Shown here: piece by piece, positions 18,908-28,175 of the stretch | Layout: each line of letters starts with the position of its first letter | Position numbering within the stretch: the stretch's first letter is position 1 | Assembly (NCBI GenBank): GCA_035327565.1 | Contig: DAOLDB010000005.1 | Span: 1-64,000, forward strand | Source of the DNA: JABDLO01 sp035327565 | GTDB taxonomy: Bacteria; Bacteroidota; Bacteroidia; Chitinophagales; Saprospiraceae | Length of the DNA: 64,000 nucleotides | Direction of reading: 5' to 3' | The notes under the pieces: model-generated | Databases searched by the model: none | Told to the model about the DNA's origin: nothing | What the model saw: only the letters and a program-made list of their open reading frames with translations | Made by a program: the position numbers and the translations under genes

Positions 18908-19599
18908 AAGAATTAAAATGCATAATTATTGAAGATGAACCTATAGCTGCGGGTATCATTCAGGATTATATTAAAATGATTCCTTCTCTCATTTTTGAAG
19001 GTGCTTTTACCGATCCATTGGATGCACTTTCATATTTGAGATCTCATGAAGTTGATGTGCTTTTCCTCGATTTGCAAATGCCTCATTTAGGAGGATTTGA
19101 CCTTCTGGATGTGCTCTCGCGCAAATATCAGGTCATCATAACCACTGCATATCATCAATACGCTTTAGAAGGATTTGAGAAAGCAGTTGTAGACTATTTG
19201 TTAAAGCCTATTGAGTTTGAAAGATTTGTAAAAGCGATCAATAAACTTAACTTCAAAAATATTTTGCAAGACGAGACGGAATCCAGCAGGCCATTTAAGT
19301 TTTTTAATGTGAATAAAGCAAAAGTTAAAGTTTATTACGATGAAATTCTATACATTGAAAGTCTGAAGGATTATGTGCGAATTTTCACAAAGGATAAATC
19401 TATAGTCACGAGATACAGTTTGTCAGAAATGGAAAAAGAGATGATTCTTTTTGGAGGTCTTCGAATTCATAAATCGTATATCATCAATGTGCATAAAATT
19501 TCATCATTCAACGCACAGGGTGTTGTGATACATGGCAAGGAATTACCTATAGGAAGACAGTTTAAAGAAAGTGTCATAGCATTCTTTGAGAAAACCTAA
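18904..19599 (+). CDS. LytTR-family response regulator
   Basis: 231 residues. The receiver domain (1-120) has the acidic pair IIEDEP, phospho-acceptor Asp56 in LFLDLQMP, TTAY, and KPIEF containing the conserved lysine. A LytTR DNA-binding domain (about 128-229) is recognised from YDEILYIESLKDYVRIFT and RIHKSYIINVHKI. It is the output partner of the LytS kinase encoded just upstream with a 4-bp ATGA overlap. The genes it controls are unknown; the adjacent surface-protein island is a possible target, by position only. Confidence 0.92.
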   Translation: MKELKCIIIEDEPIAAGIIQDYIKMIPSLIFEGAFTDPLDALSYLRSHEVDVLFLDLQMPHLGGFDLLDVLSRKYQVIITTAYHQYALEGFEKAVVDYLLKPIEFERFVKAINKLNFKNILQDETESSRPFKFFNVNKAKVKVYYDEILYIESLKDYVRIFTKDKSIVTRYSLSEMEKEMILFGGLRIHKSYIINVHKISSFNAQGVVIHGKELPIGRQFKESVIAFFEKT

Positions 19600-19650
19600 T
19601 ACGGCATTTTGTCCATTTCATATAGAGAATATATTATACATTCCAATTCT

Positions 19651-21813
19651 CTACTCTTTATTGTACATCAGCGTAAATGTTTTCTGACGAATACCTAAAA
19701 TAGCTAATATAGAAAATGCCAGCGTTAATATTAAAGCACCCCATTGATTTAATGTGGGTATTGCTGCAGGGTCATCACAAATCGATAAACTACAAGCTGC
19801 AGATGTAAACATGAAACCTTCTACTTCAATATCTACTTCCGCCCCGGGCTCTCTGTAAAACTCAAATGCAATATTAAAGTTGCCATCCATATCCACTTGG
19901 CCTAATATTTCTCCAAGAGGATAATCCATCCCTGAAGCATCGGTAAAACCACCCACATTATTGTTTGCTGTCAATACAATTTCCTCTCCAACCATACCTG
20001 TACCCGATATGATTAAAACATCGTGAAACCTGACAATTACATCATTCTCTACAATATTATCAGGATTATTGCAATCACATGGATCATTTAGGGTAATTGA
20101 AGAAATGGAAATACATTCGTCCAGACTGCATGCTGCCTCTGTGAATGGCATACCATCCACTTCAATATCTACCATTTGACCGGGACTCCTGTAAAATTCA
20201 AATTGAATGGAATAGGTACCATCCATACCAACCATACCCAAAATTTCACCCATTGGATAATCCGTTCCCATTGAATTTGTAAATCCTCCGGGATTATTGT
20301 TGGCGGTCAACTCTACATTACCTCCAGGTGTACCCGTGCCATTCATTTGCAATATCTCATGGAAGCGTACTATATTTCCATTGTTAACTATATTATCTTC
20401 GTTTTTGCAATTGCATGGATCTATAATTTCTATGCCTGCACATAAATTACTAAATCTTTGAGCGTATACACCATTGTCAAAGCCGCCTCCCATATCTTGG
20501 TCAAAACTTTCCCAGGCAATAACAAAATCTCCACTGTCATGAACGTTGATGACAGGAATTCTCTGAAAATCGGTAGTCCATGTATTGACCAGAAATTCTG
20601 AGGCATCTATCGCTACTCCCATAGGGTCGAATCGTCTGGCATAAACACCGCTTTCACTTCCATCTCCTGACTCCCATGTCACCACAAATTGACCATTTGT
20701 TTGCATGGCAACTTTAGGCTGGGCTTGATTTCCTTCTGTTAGGGTGTTCACCAGAAACTCAGTGTCAACAGCCACTCCCAAATGATTAAATCTCTGAGCA
20801 TAAATACCATAGCCCGAGCCATCTTGGCCAAAACTCTGCCAAACCACTATAAAATTACCACTTCCATCACCGGCAATAGAAGCAAAGTCCTGGTTGCCAA
20901 CTGTATAAGTGTTAACTCTGAATTCCGGATCAACTGCTACTCCCATATTATCAAATCTCTGTGCATATACTCCATTTCCAGATCCATCTTGCCCATTACT
21001 ATCCCAAGCGATCACAAAACTTCCATCATCATTCATAGCCACAGCAGATCTTCGTTGGTTTCCTTCAGTAAAACTATTTACCTGAAATTCAGTACCTGCC
21101 AAAGCTCCGACGTTATTATACCTTTGTGCAAATACTCCATCCTGATCCCCATCCTGATCACTTTCACTCGTCCAGGCAATAATAAAATCACCATTGGAAT
21201 TCATGGCTATGGTAGGGTTCAATTTATTGCCTGTAGTGTATGTATTTACCATAAATTCCATTCCAATCATGGCGCCATTTTGATCGAATCTTTTTGCATA
21301 AATACTTTCAGAGTTATAGTTATCCATATTTTCCCACTCAAAAGCTACAGTGAAATTTCCCAGTGCATCCATAGCTATAACAGGGTTAAATTGTCTACCG
21401 GTAGTGCCATCATTTATCCTGAATTCACCACCTACTACAGCTCCGTTATTTTCATATCTTTGACAATAAATATCAAAATTACTTCCCCCTGGTTGAGCAA
21501 AACTGTGCCAGACAACTGCAAAATTTCCCTCAGCATCAGAGGCAAGGGATGGTCCTCCCTGATTGCTTATAGTATATGTATTGATCCTGAATTCTGATCC
21601 CTGTATCAATAATTGACATTGGGCGTGGGCCTCATACATAGGTATGGAAATGCCTGATACTACCAAACCTGACCACATGATTTGTTTTTTGTATCTGTAT
21701 AGACACTTAATCCTTTTTCCTATACTTTTGGATTTTTTGGAATAATCAGAATGGGTGGATAATCGCTTTCCAATTTTATGGGGTTTTTGCCTTTTTGCAT
21801 AGTGCCTCTGCAT
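19651..21813 (-). CDS. Seven-repeat surface protein with IPTL-CTERM tail
   Basis: 720 residues. A long basic N-terminus precedes a signal peptide ending near EAHA-QC; this start is favoured because a -7 box lies 23 bp upstream. Residues 74 to about 463 are seven ~55-residue repeats, each starting EF.VNT.T.GNQ and containing G.FVI.W.S...GVYAQRF, plausibly a seven-bladed beta-propeller. Two ~104-residue copies of a domain beginning DPCNC/DPCDC follow (464-567, 576-679). The tail AIPTLNQWG plus a hydrophobic segment and basic residues is an IPTL-CTERM sorting signal. Expected at the cell surface; the ligand is unknown. Confidence 0.8.
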   Translation of the reverse strand: MQRHYAKRQKPHKIGKRLSTHSDYSKKSKSIGKRIKCLYRYKKQIMWSGLVVSGISIPMYEAHAQCQLLIQGSEFRINTYTISNQGGPSLASDAEGNFAVVWHSFAQPGGSNFDIYCQRYENNGAVVGGEFRINDGTTGRQFNPVIAMDALGNFTVAFEWENMDNYNSESIYAKRFDQNGAMIGMEFMVNTYTTGNKLNPTIAMNSNGDFIIAWTSESDQDGDQDGVFAQRYNNVGALAGTEFQVNSFTEGNQRRSAVAMNDDGSFVIAWDSNGQDGSGNGVYAQRFDNMGVAVDPEFRVNTYTVGNQDFASIAGDGSGNFIVVWQSFGQDGSGYGIYAQRFNHLGVAVDTEFLVNTLTEGNQAQPKVAMQTNGQFVVTWESGDGSESGVYARRFDPMGVAIDASEFLVNTWTTDFQRIPVINVHDSGDFVIAWESFDQDMGGGFDNGVYAQRFSNLCAGIEIIDPCNCKNEDNIVNNGNIVRFHEILQMNGTGTPGGNVELTANNNPGGFTNSMGTDYPMGEILGMVGMDGTYSIQFEFYRSPGQMVDIEVDGMPFTEAACSLDECISISSITLNDPCDCNNPDNIVENDVIVRFHDVLIISGTGMVGEEIVLTANNNVGGFTDASGMDYPLGEILGQVDMDGNFNIAFEFYREPGAEVDIEVEGFMFTSAACSLSICDDPAAIPTLNQWGALILTLAFSILAILGIRQKTFTLMYNKE
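19678..19761 (-). other. IPTL-CTERM sorting signal
   Basis: Encodes IPTLNQWGALILTLAF and the rest of a membrane helix followed by a basic cluster (IRQK), the three-part layout of the IPTL-CTERM domain (TIGR04174). It is thought to be recognised by a sorting or processing enzyme; no candidate enzyme is encoded in this window. Confidence 0.8.
19777..20424 (-). repeat. Two tandem copies of a pre-anchor 'DPCNC' domain
   Basis: Positions 20113-20424 and 19777-20088 encode two similar ~104-residue units. Both have DPC[ND]C.N.[DE]NIV at the start, LTANNN.GGFT and MDYP/TDYP in the middle, then FEFYR.PG...DIEV.G, and end in AACSL..C. A third, more diverged copy occurs just before the tail of the neighbouring surface protein (24175-24483). 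Confidence 0.75.
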
Positions 21814-21835
21814 CTCTTTTGGTTTTGAATGTTCT

Positions 21836-21843
21836 CAAAGTTA
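21836..21843 (-). promoter_or_regulatory. -7 promoter element of the seven-repeat surface protein gene
   Basis: TAACTTTG on the minus strand matches the Bacteroidota -7 consensus TAnnTTTG. Transcription would start about 15-20 bases before the ATG at 21813. No good TTTG lies at the -33 distance, so the call rests on one box. Confidence 0.4.
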
Positions 21844-22189
21844 CCAAATGAAATGCTTGATTTTAAGGTCATTAAACTGAAATGATGCAAATGCCATTAA
21901 TAAACCCATATATAACCATAATCTCCTTTTAAACAACTGGTAATGTTGAATTCTGAAAGGAGTTATGTTTTTAGACCCCACCAACCCATCTTGCAGTGAA
22001 AGTTGCTAATTTCTACAAAAGCAGGTCTTTATTCAACATAAATGTGCATGATTTTATATAGGGGTATATATTAACAATTTGATATACAAACCATTAAGGT
22101 TTTCAACATAGTTCGTAGTACACGGGGGGTGTTGGTCGGTGGTAATTCATACTGCTTTTTGCTTCATTTATTTTTAAGTTTTCATGCAA
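21844..22189. other. Intergenic region up to the IS remnant
   Basis: About 345 bp with no gene. It contains the upstream region of the surface-protein gene and, towards 22090-22180, what is probably the left flank of the decayed insertion sequence. I could not find matching terminal inverted repeats. Confidence 0.4.
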
Positions 22190-24003
22190 ATGAACCTTTA
22201 TACCGGCCGTCCTGAAGGCTATTACAGGCTGGTGGAGAGTTATCGCAATGAGTACAATCGTATCTGTCATAGTACGTACTCTTCTCAACATTGGATTCTT
22301 AGACCTCCCTGGTGAGAATCCGAATGCAATCAAAAACATACTCAACGATAAGCAAAACAGGCGAATGACTATGTTTGAACAGCAGAATGAGCAGCTAGTT
22401 GAATATGCTAAAAAATGCAGGCAACAACTTATACAAGAGAAGAAGGTTGATGATTCATACCAGGCATATGAGAAGAAGAGACGTATGGTAGATGCATATA
22501 AGATCAAGCATAAAGATGCCAGAGAGCTGGAAGTAGAATGAATGTACTTCCAATCGCTCAGGCAACTGAAGATAAATAAAATGCTTGAGAACATAAGCTG
22601 GCAGGAAGAGCCATTCCAGCTTACAATAACTCAAATCATAAGTCGTGCAGTTTATTCCTATTCAGTGTACTGTACCTGATGGTGGATTCAGGAGAATTCA
22701 GCAATATGTGGGGTGCTTGGATATCCACTGAAAAACATTACAAAAAATAAGGTATATGAGCGTGCACTGAAGTTGTTTGCGGTAAAGGACAGGTTGGAAA
22801 ATCACTTGTCAAAGAGAACCAACGAGCTGTTTGATCTTCAAGCTCGAATTATACTGTATGATCTTACGAATACATATTTTGAAGACACGAAGCGTCATAG
22901 TAAACTGGCACAGAATGCTAAGAATAAGAGCAAAGAGTAACGGGATGATGCAATGATTGTCGTATTAGCTATTGTTGTGAACATAGAGGGATTTAACAGG
23001 TTTTCCAGCGTATTTAATAGGTAAAAAATGTTATAGTTCTTCCCTTCCTGAAATTGTGGAGAAAATCCGAGTATGCACCAACGGCAGACAAAGAACTATT
23101 GTGAAATTGGATGCAGGAATAGCTACGGAAGAAAACCTCGAATTGTTAATCGTCAAGGCATATGATTACATATGTGTGAGTAGGATTACGATCCATGATT
23201 ACCTTATGGATCCCATCATGAATATTCAACAAATTATAAGTGAATCCAAACAAACGAATTATAATCTACTAAAAGTCCAAAGGGAAGGGAAATTGAAAAA
23301 AGAGGAGTCAATGAATAATCAGTTTGAAGATATCCTTTATACAGGTGGACTATAAATCAAAGGCGGTTTTGTCCAACAAAGGAGGGATCAAGAAAACTGA
23401 TAAGGTAGAAAGATACATAGGTCGCATCATCGAAAAATATCCATCGATGGGCAGGCACTTTCATATCCGGGTGAAGTCAGCAGGCAACATGACTACAGTC
23501 ATTGTTGTTCACAAAAAGGAATGCTGCCATTGCAATGAAAAACATAGGGGCAGCAATTTTATCAGATCGAATCTGAAAGGAGAAGATCAGTAAATAATAT
23601 GGAATACCTACAATTCAATCCTTGAAATTGAAAGCATTTTCAGATGTCTGTAAACAGACTTGAACTTCAGGTTGCTTTACCACAAAAAGGATGAATCCAC
23701 AGCGGCTCATCTTCAATTGGGATTATTGGCATTTTGGTTGACCAATACACTCCGTGACCAGCTAAAGAAAAAGGGAACAGCCATAACAGGCAGGAGATAG
23801 TAAGAATATTCAATACACAAATGGTTATAATTAGATCAGAGCAAAATACCTTTGATGAAATCATATATGAAAGAATATGTACAGAGCCACAAGAAAAGGT
23901 AAAAGAAATATACCATTCACTGGGAAATAGAAATTCTCCTTTTGAGAAAAGAAAATCCGTAGCACACAAATCGAAACTCAAAAAAAGGGAAACCTTTATT
24001 TAA
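22190..24003 (+). pseudogene. Decayed IS1634-family transposase
   Basis: Fragments in all three plus frames, read in order, reconstruct an IS1634-type (IS4 superfamily) transposase. The start is GRPEGYYRLVESYRNEYNR (from 22190); after a frameshift comes NIGFLDLPGENPNAIKNIL (22248). An in-frame stop near 22539 is followed by TITQIISRAVYPYSV and, after another stop, ENSAICGVLGYPLKNITKNK and IILYDLTNTYFED with the first catalytic Asp. Next is KLDAGIATEENLELLIVKAY with the second Asp (23056 frame). The C-terminal part is LGLLAFWLTNTLRDQLKKKG to APQEKVKEIYHSL-like sequence (to 24003). At least three frameshifts and several stops show it is dead. Confidence 0.88.
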
Positions 24004-24060
24004 GGGAATTTCAAGTTGGTTAACAGCAAACTGGAATAAAAAGAATTGTCATATATAGTA

Positions 24061-27000
24061 TCAATCCAACAAGATGACTTTATTGATCTTTAAGGTTACC
24101 ACTGAGATGACCATGATCAGTAAGCCCAAAATTAGTAAACTCCAAAATCCCATACAGGGTATGGGTAAGACAGCACATGTATCGGCAATGCATCCTTCAG
24201 AAATAAATTCAGTTCCTTCAATTTCAATGGACAACTGTTCGCCGGGCAGTCTGTAAAATGGAAAAACAGTTTGTAAGTTGCCATCTGCATCTGTAATTCC
24301 CAAAATGGTATTTGCTGTGTACAATATTCCATCCATATTTCTAAACCCCGATACAACTTCTGTGACTTGTATGGACACTTCAGGCAAAGCACCGCTCACT
24401 GATATTTCTAATTCTTCGTAAAAAAGTGAAATGACCCTTCCATCGAATATGTTTTCCGGATGCTCACAATTACAAGGATCTGCCAGTATTATTTCTGATT
24501 GACAATAGGATAAAATTCGAATAGTTCTCATTATACTATCGCCACATCCATACATATCAGTTACTGAAAAAATAATGTCAGTCAAACCTGGCATGATACC
24601 GGTCAATGTAATGTTTAATTCACTGGAGTGTGAGAAATGACCACTCCCCATTGACATGTCCCCAATAATCCATTCAACTGTAAAAGGCTCAACACCTCCT
24701 GTTATTACGCCATTAATATTTGTGACTTCATCTATACAAATATCTCTCAATCCTTCAATCTCCAATTCAATGTCACTCGGAATCACCAGCAATTCCAATT
24801 CGGTAGTAGCATAGCAGGTACCACCTACTTCACTGATCCTCACATATAGAGTATCGGATTCACTTATCAATATAGGTTCTATTGGGCTTTCATTGCATTG
24901 TGCATCCTTAAAACTCATATGAAATGAAAGATCCCATTCATCTTCCTGTTGACCATTCAATATTTCACTTATTGCCCCGGAAAGATCAAACATGGCCACT
25001 CCCAAACCTCCTTCCTTTTCACATTCAGTTAAAGATGCATTTAATACTTCTGGTCCATTGATCACATTTATCTGAATAGTATCGGAAAGAAAACAGTTCA
25101 TAGACTGTATTGTATAAATGATTTCGTATTCTCCGAATCCTAATAACATTGGGTCAAATTCTGGGTTTTCCAGGGTCATTCCATTTATAGTCCATATGCC
25201 ACCCACTGAATCGGCCTCAAGCAAAACACTTCCTTGAGTATCGCATAGGATTAAGTCTTCATTGAGTATTTCTGGTTTTGCTTCCACCAATAATTCTATC
25301 ATAAATTCTTCTGTACAAATAGATGGGTCTTCTATCATCAGGGTTAAAACATAAATCCCTGCATTATTTGGATTTACATTTGGTATAAAGACTTCTGCTC
25401 CGGTTTCATTAAAACCACCTGGTCCGGACCATATATAAGTTATATTATCTAAATCAAGCTGACTGCTCAAAATCACATTATCCCCTTCACAAACAGGATT
25501 TAATTTTCCATTGATCAATATAGGGTTGTTAGATTGAGTTATGGGTCTTATTCTGGTTCTCCCACATGAATCCGTCACCTCTATTAAATAATTTTCCAAT
25601 AAAAGGCCACCAAAAAAGCCCACATTTTGAGATGGTACTACCTGGTTGAAATCCATATCCAATATCCTGTAAGAATAAGGAACTATTCCGCCTGTCGCCT
25701 GGGATGAAATATACATTGAATGGTCTTCGCAATCATAAAAGGCAAAATATTCCACATCCAATTCTTCGAGGGGTTCCAATAATATATCCATTTTGTAAAT
25801 ATATCCACCGTCTAATCTGGGTAAAGGAGGATCAAATGCAGGAAAATTGACCATCGCACCATCATTTCTAATCCCACCAAATCGCAACTCATATAAACCT
25901 GCAGGGACTTCGAGAAATTGTTTCATTTCATTAGGGTTTGAGCCTACATTGATCCCGATGGTCACAAGATCTCCGTTGCCATCGTATAAAGCGGCACGGT
26001 ATTGCTGCGGTCTTGGTATAAAGTTTACCCTGAAGGTAATGTCTGCATTTCCACTCAAATAATTGCACCTGTCAACCTGAATATTAATTTGAGGCTCAGA
26101 TTTACAATTTATAGTCCAATCCATGGTATCATTATTACCACAGGCATCTTCATAGGCAAACGTATATGTAGCTTCCGGAAGATTCAGGTTAAATACATCT
26201 TCTATAATGTTATTTGTGGTGAATTCTAAAGGGTTGTTTTCAAAATCGACAAAATCGAAACTCATACCATCCAGATTTAGAAATGATGAAGTCCAGTTAG
26301 CCATATTTACACCTATGATCTTAAATGTATAAGGACTTACATTAAAACCACTTTGTGGTACCACATTTGCCCTTAAACTTCCTCCACTTTCCAAATGATG
26401 CGCTTCACTAAGGCTTCCGGAAACCACACACTCTATCCTGCCAGTAGAAGGATTTGGTATTGATTGATTAAAAGATTCCTGAAATACATCGCCACAAGCA
26501 TCTGTATAAGTAATTCTGTAATTTCTGTCGTAGGCCAGGCCAGAAAAAATGAGTTCTCCTTCGGTAGTAAGGTTGTTTACAGGATATCCTCTTTGAAAAG
26601 GAACATTTCCATTAAAATTTCCCAATACATTATTAAATACATCTGTACCAGGTATCCAGATACCACTTCCAGGCATTGTTTCTTCTTCAATGACAGCTAT
26701 GATGGGATTTGTACCAAACCTCCGCAGCCTGTGAATCCTGTATGCCTGGCTACAAGGATCATTCAAATCAGGTGACGAAAATTCAAATCCCGGAGTGATT
26801 TGGTTTAGGGTTTGGGTGGTCATCATAAAGTTCTCGAAATACAATATGTTGGTAGATATGGATGTATAGTCCGGGCAATCCAAAGAAATGACAGATGCTT
26901 GTACTGGCATTCCATCAAAAAAATCTTTAGGAATTTCCATAAATGAAATAAATTCCTGCACAGCTCCACTGGCAATTGTTGTATTAAAAATATCATTTAT

Positions 27001-27534
27001 CAGGGTATCGTTAAAATGGTTGACATATAAAAACCTGAGGGTCTGACCTGTGCGTGATGCAAAAGCCATGAGGCGATGCAGATAAATATCTCCGCAAATA
27101 GCATCCGTATATTCATCCCAATAACCCGATGCCGGAAGAAAGTACTCCAAAGTGCCAACGGGGTTGATTATAGTTACAATTTTATCAGCACTGTCTTCAC
27201 CGCAAGCATCCAGGACGTCTGCAATATAGGTTCCTGGCATCAACCCTGTGACATCTCCCATTGTTCCACTTCCAATATTGAGAGTTTCCACAATATTGAA
27301 CATGAGATCGCGAACTCTTAAAATTCTTGGGGGATTACCACCCGTAGCATTAGTAAATCGAATAAAACCGTTACCACCATTTCGACATGTTGGAGTCCAA
27401 CCAGTGACGGTAAAATTATCGTTAAGTGTTATATAGGCAGGATTGGGAGGACATTGTGCATTTAATTTTGAGTCAAGTAATATTATCATCAACACAAAGA
27501 CGTATAGCCAAATGTTATGTAGTAGTTTTCTCAT
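24061..27534 (-). CDS. Large cell-surface protein with pre-anchor domain and IPTL-like tail
   Basis: 1157 residues with a signal peptide (MRKLLHNIWLYVFVLMIILLDSKLNA). The mature part holds several SprB/PKD-like beta domains (YIADVLDACGEDS, YTFAYEDACGNND and ENYLIEVTDSCGRT recur as domain ends), then an Ig-like domain (YIWSGPGGFNETG ... NAGIYVLTL). Residues 1018-1120 are a diverged copy of the DPCNC domain seen in the protein at 19651. The last 37 residues, starting VLPIPCMGFWSLLILG, form an IPTL-CTERM-like tail with a hydrophobic helix and lysines. Likely an adhesin or structural surface protein; ligand unknown. Confidence 0.78.
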   Translation of the reverse strand: MRKLLHNIWLYVFVLMIILLDSKLNAQCPPNPAYITLNDNFTVTGWTPTCRNGGNGFIRFTNATGGNPPRILRVRDLMFNIVETLNIGSGTMGDVTGLMPGTYIADVLDACGEDSADKIVTIINPVGTLEYFLPASGYWDEYTDAICGDIYLHRLMAFASRTGQTLRFLYVNHFNDTLINDIFNTTIASGAVQEFISFMEIPKDFFDGMPVQASVISLDCPDYTSISTNILYFENFMMTTQTLNQITPGFEFSSPDLNDPCSQAYRIHRLRRFGTNPIIAVIEEETMPGSGIWIPGTDVFNNVLGNFNGNVPFQRGYPVNNLTTEGELIFSGLAYDRNYRITYTDACGDVFQESFNQSIPNPSTGRIECVVSGSLSEAHHLESGGSLRANVVPQSGFNVSPYTFKIIGVNMANWTSSFLNLDGMSFDFVDFENNPLEFTTNNIIEDVFNLNLPEATYTFAYEDACGNNDTMDWTINCKSEPQINIQVDRCNYLSGNADITFRVNFIPRPQQYRAALYDGNGDLVTIGINVGSNPNEMKQFLEVPAGLYELRFGGIRNDGAMVNFPAFDPPLPRLDGGYIYKMDILLEPLEELDVEYFAFYDCEDHSMYISSQATGGIVPYSYRILDMDFNQVVPSQNVGFFGGLLLENYLIEVTDSCGRTRIRPITQSNNPILINGKLNPVCEGDNVILSSQLDLDNITYIWSGPGGFNETGAEVFIPNVNPNNAGIYVLTLMIEDPSICTEEFMIELLVEAKPEILNEDLILCDTQGSVLLEADSVGGIWTINGMTLENPEFDPMLLGFGEYEIIYTIQSMNCFLSDTIQINVINGPEVLNASLTECEKEGGLGVAMFDLSGAISEILNGQQEDEWDLSFHMSFKDAQCNESPIEPILISESDTLYVRISEVGGTCYATTELELLVIPSDIELEIEGLRDICIDEVTNINGVITGGVEPFTVEWIIGDMSMGSGHFSHSSELNITLTGIMPGLTDIIFSVTDMYGCGDSIMRTIRILSYCQSEIILADPCNCEHPENIFDGRVISLFYEELEISVSGALPEVSIQVTEVVSGFRNMDGILYTANTILGITDADGNLQTVFPFYRLPGEQLSIEIEGTEFISEGCIADTCAVLPIPCMGFWSLLILGLLIMVISVVTLKINKVILLD
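24175..24483 (-). repeat. Third copy of the pre-anchor 'DPCNC' domain
   Basis: Encodes ADPCNCEHPENIFDGRVI through FPFYRLPGEQLSIEIEG and ends EGCIADTC. It keeps the DPCNC start, the FYR.PG motif and the paired late cysteines of the two copies at 19777-20424, and like them it directly precedes the sorting tail. Confidence 0.65.
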
Positions 27535-28175
27535 TATTTGTAATTTAGTCTATAAGTGGTATTCTAAATCATAGCACTTCTATTCTTAATGATAAAGAAT
27601 GTATTATGTATTCATAAACAGCAGTAGTACCTTGATTAAAATTCCTCTGTAAATAAAGGAAATAGCATATGAAAAAATGAGAGTGCCTTAAAGGATGCTG
27701 ATTTTATAAACCTCACTCCATATAAAAAGTAATCTGTCAGATAGTTAAAAATCTCTCAGAGAAATTTAATGAAGATGGGTCTTACCCAGAAATCAATTCC
27801 TGCAGGCGGACTCTCATTTTGAATCCATCAGCTTCAATGTTACATTTTGACAAATCAAACACTATCAAATAATAAAATTGATAACTAATAATTATTCAAT
27901 AATAAAAGTAAGTAATATAATTTTTTAGTTAACTGAATTGTGTCCAACAGAAGGAAAGTGAGTTTATTCAGCAATTATCAAATGATGAAAGAGAATATTT
28001 AGCTTCCATAGAATGGAAAGGGTCACATAGTTATCCCAGGAGGTAAGAGTAATATTTATAAACAGATATAAACACCTCAAAGATGGTTTATATCTGATGA
28101 CTAAATCAAAGAAATTGAGAAAATAATCGCAATACTGCGAAGCAAAACTAAAATGCATAAATGAAAATGTCCTGG
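27535..28175. other. Intergenic region with a possible IS630-like fragment
   Basis: 640 bp between two surface-protein genes with no intact gene. On the plus strand, about 27964-28125, two adjacent frames read QQLSNDEREYLASIEWKGSH and, after a frameshift, RVIFINRYKHLKDG. This recalls the N-terminal 'L..EER..L..I..KG.H' region of IS630-type transposases. The similarity is short and uncertain. The first part (27535-27960) shows nothing I recognise. Confidence 0.3.

Noticed and set aside
19624..19652. An AGAGAAT/ATTCTCT inverted repeat after the LytTR gene as a terminator
   Set aside because: The stem is AT-rich and only 7 bp with a 15-base loop and no T-run, so it is too weak to call.
22103..22594. 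A 163-residue minus-strand frame over the IS remnant
   Set aside because: It is the reverse of the decayed transposase, with a serine/cysteine-rich translation typical of an antisense frame.
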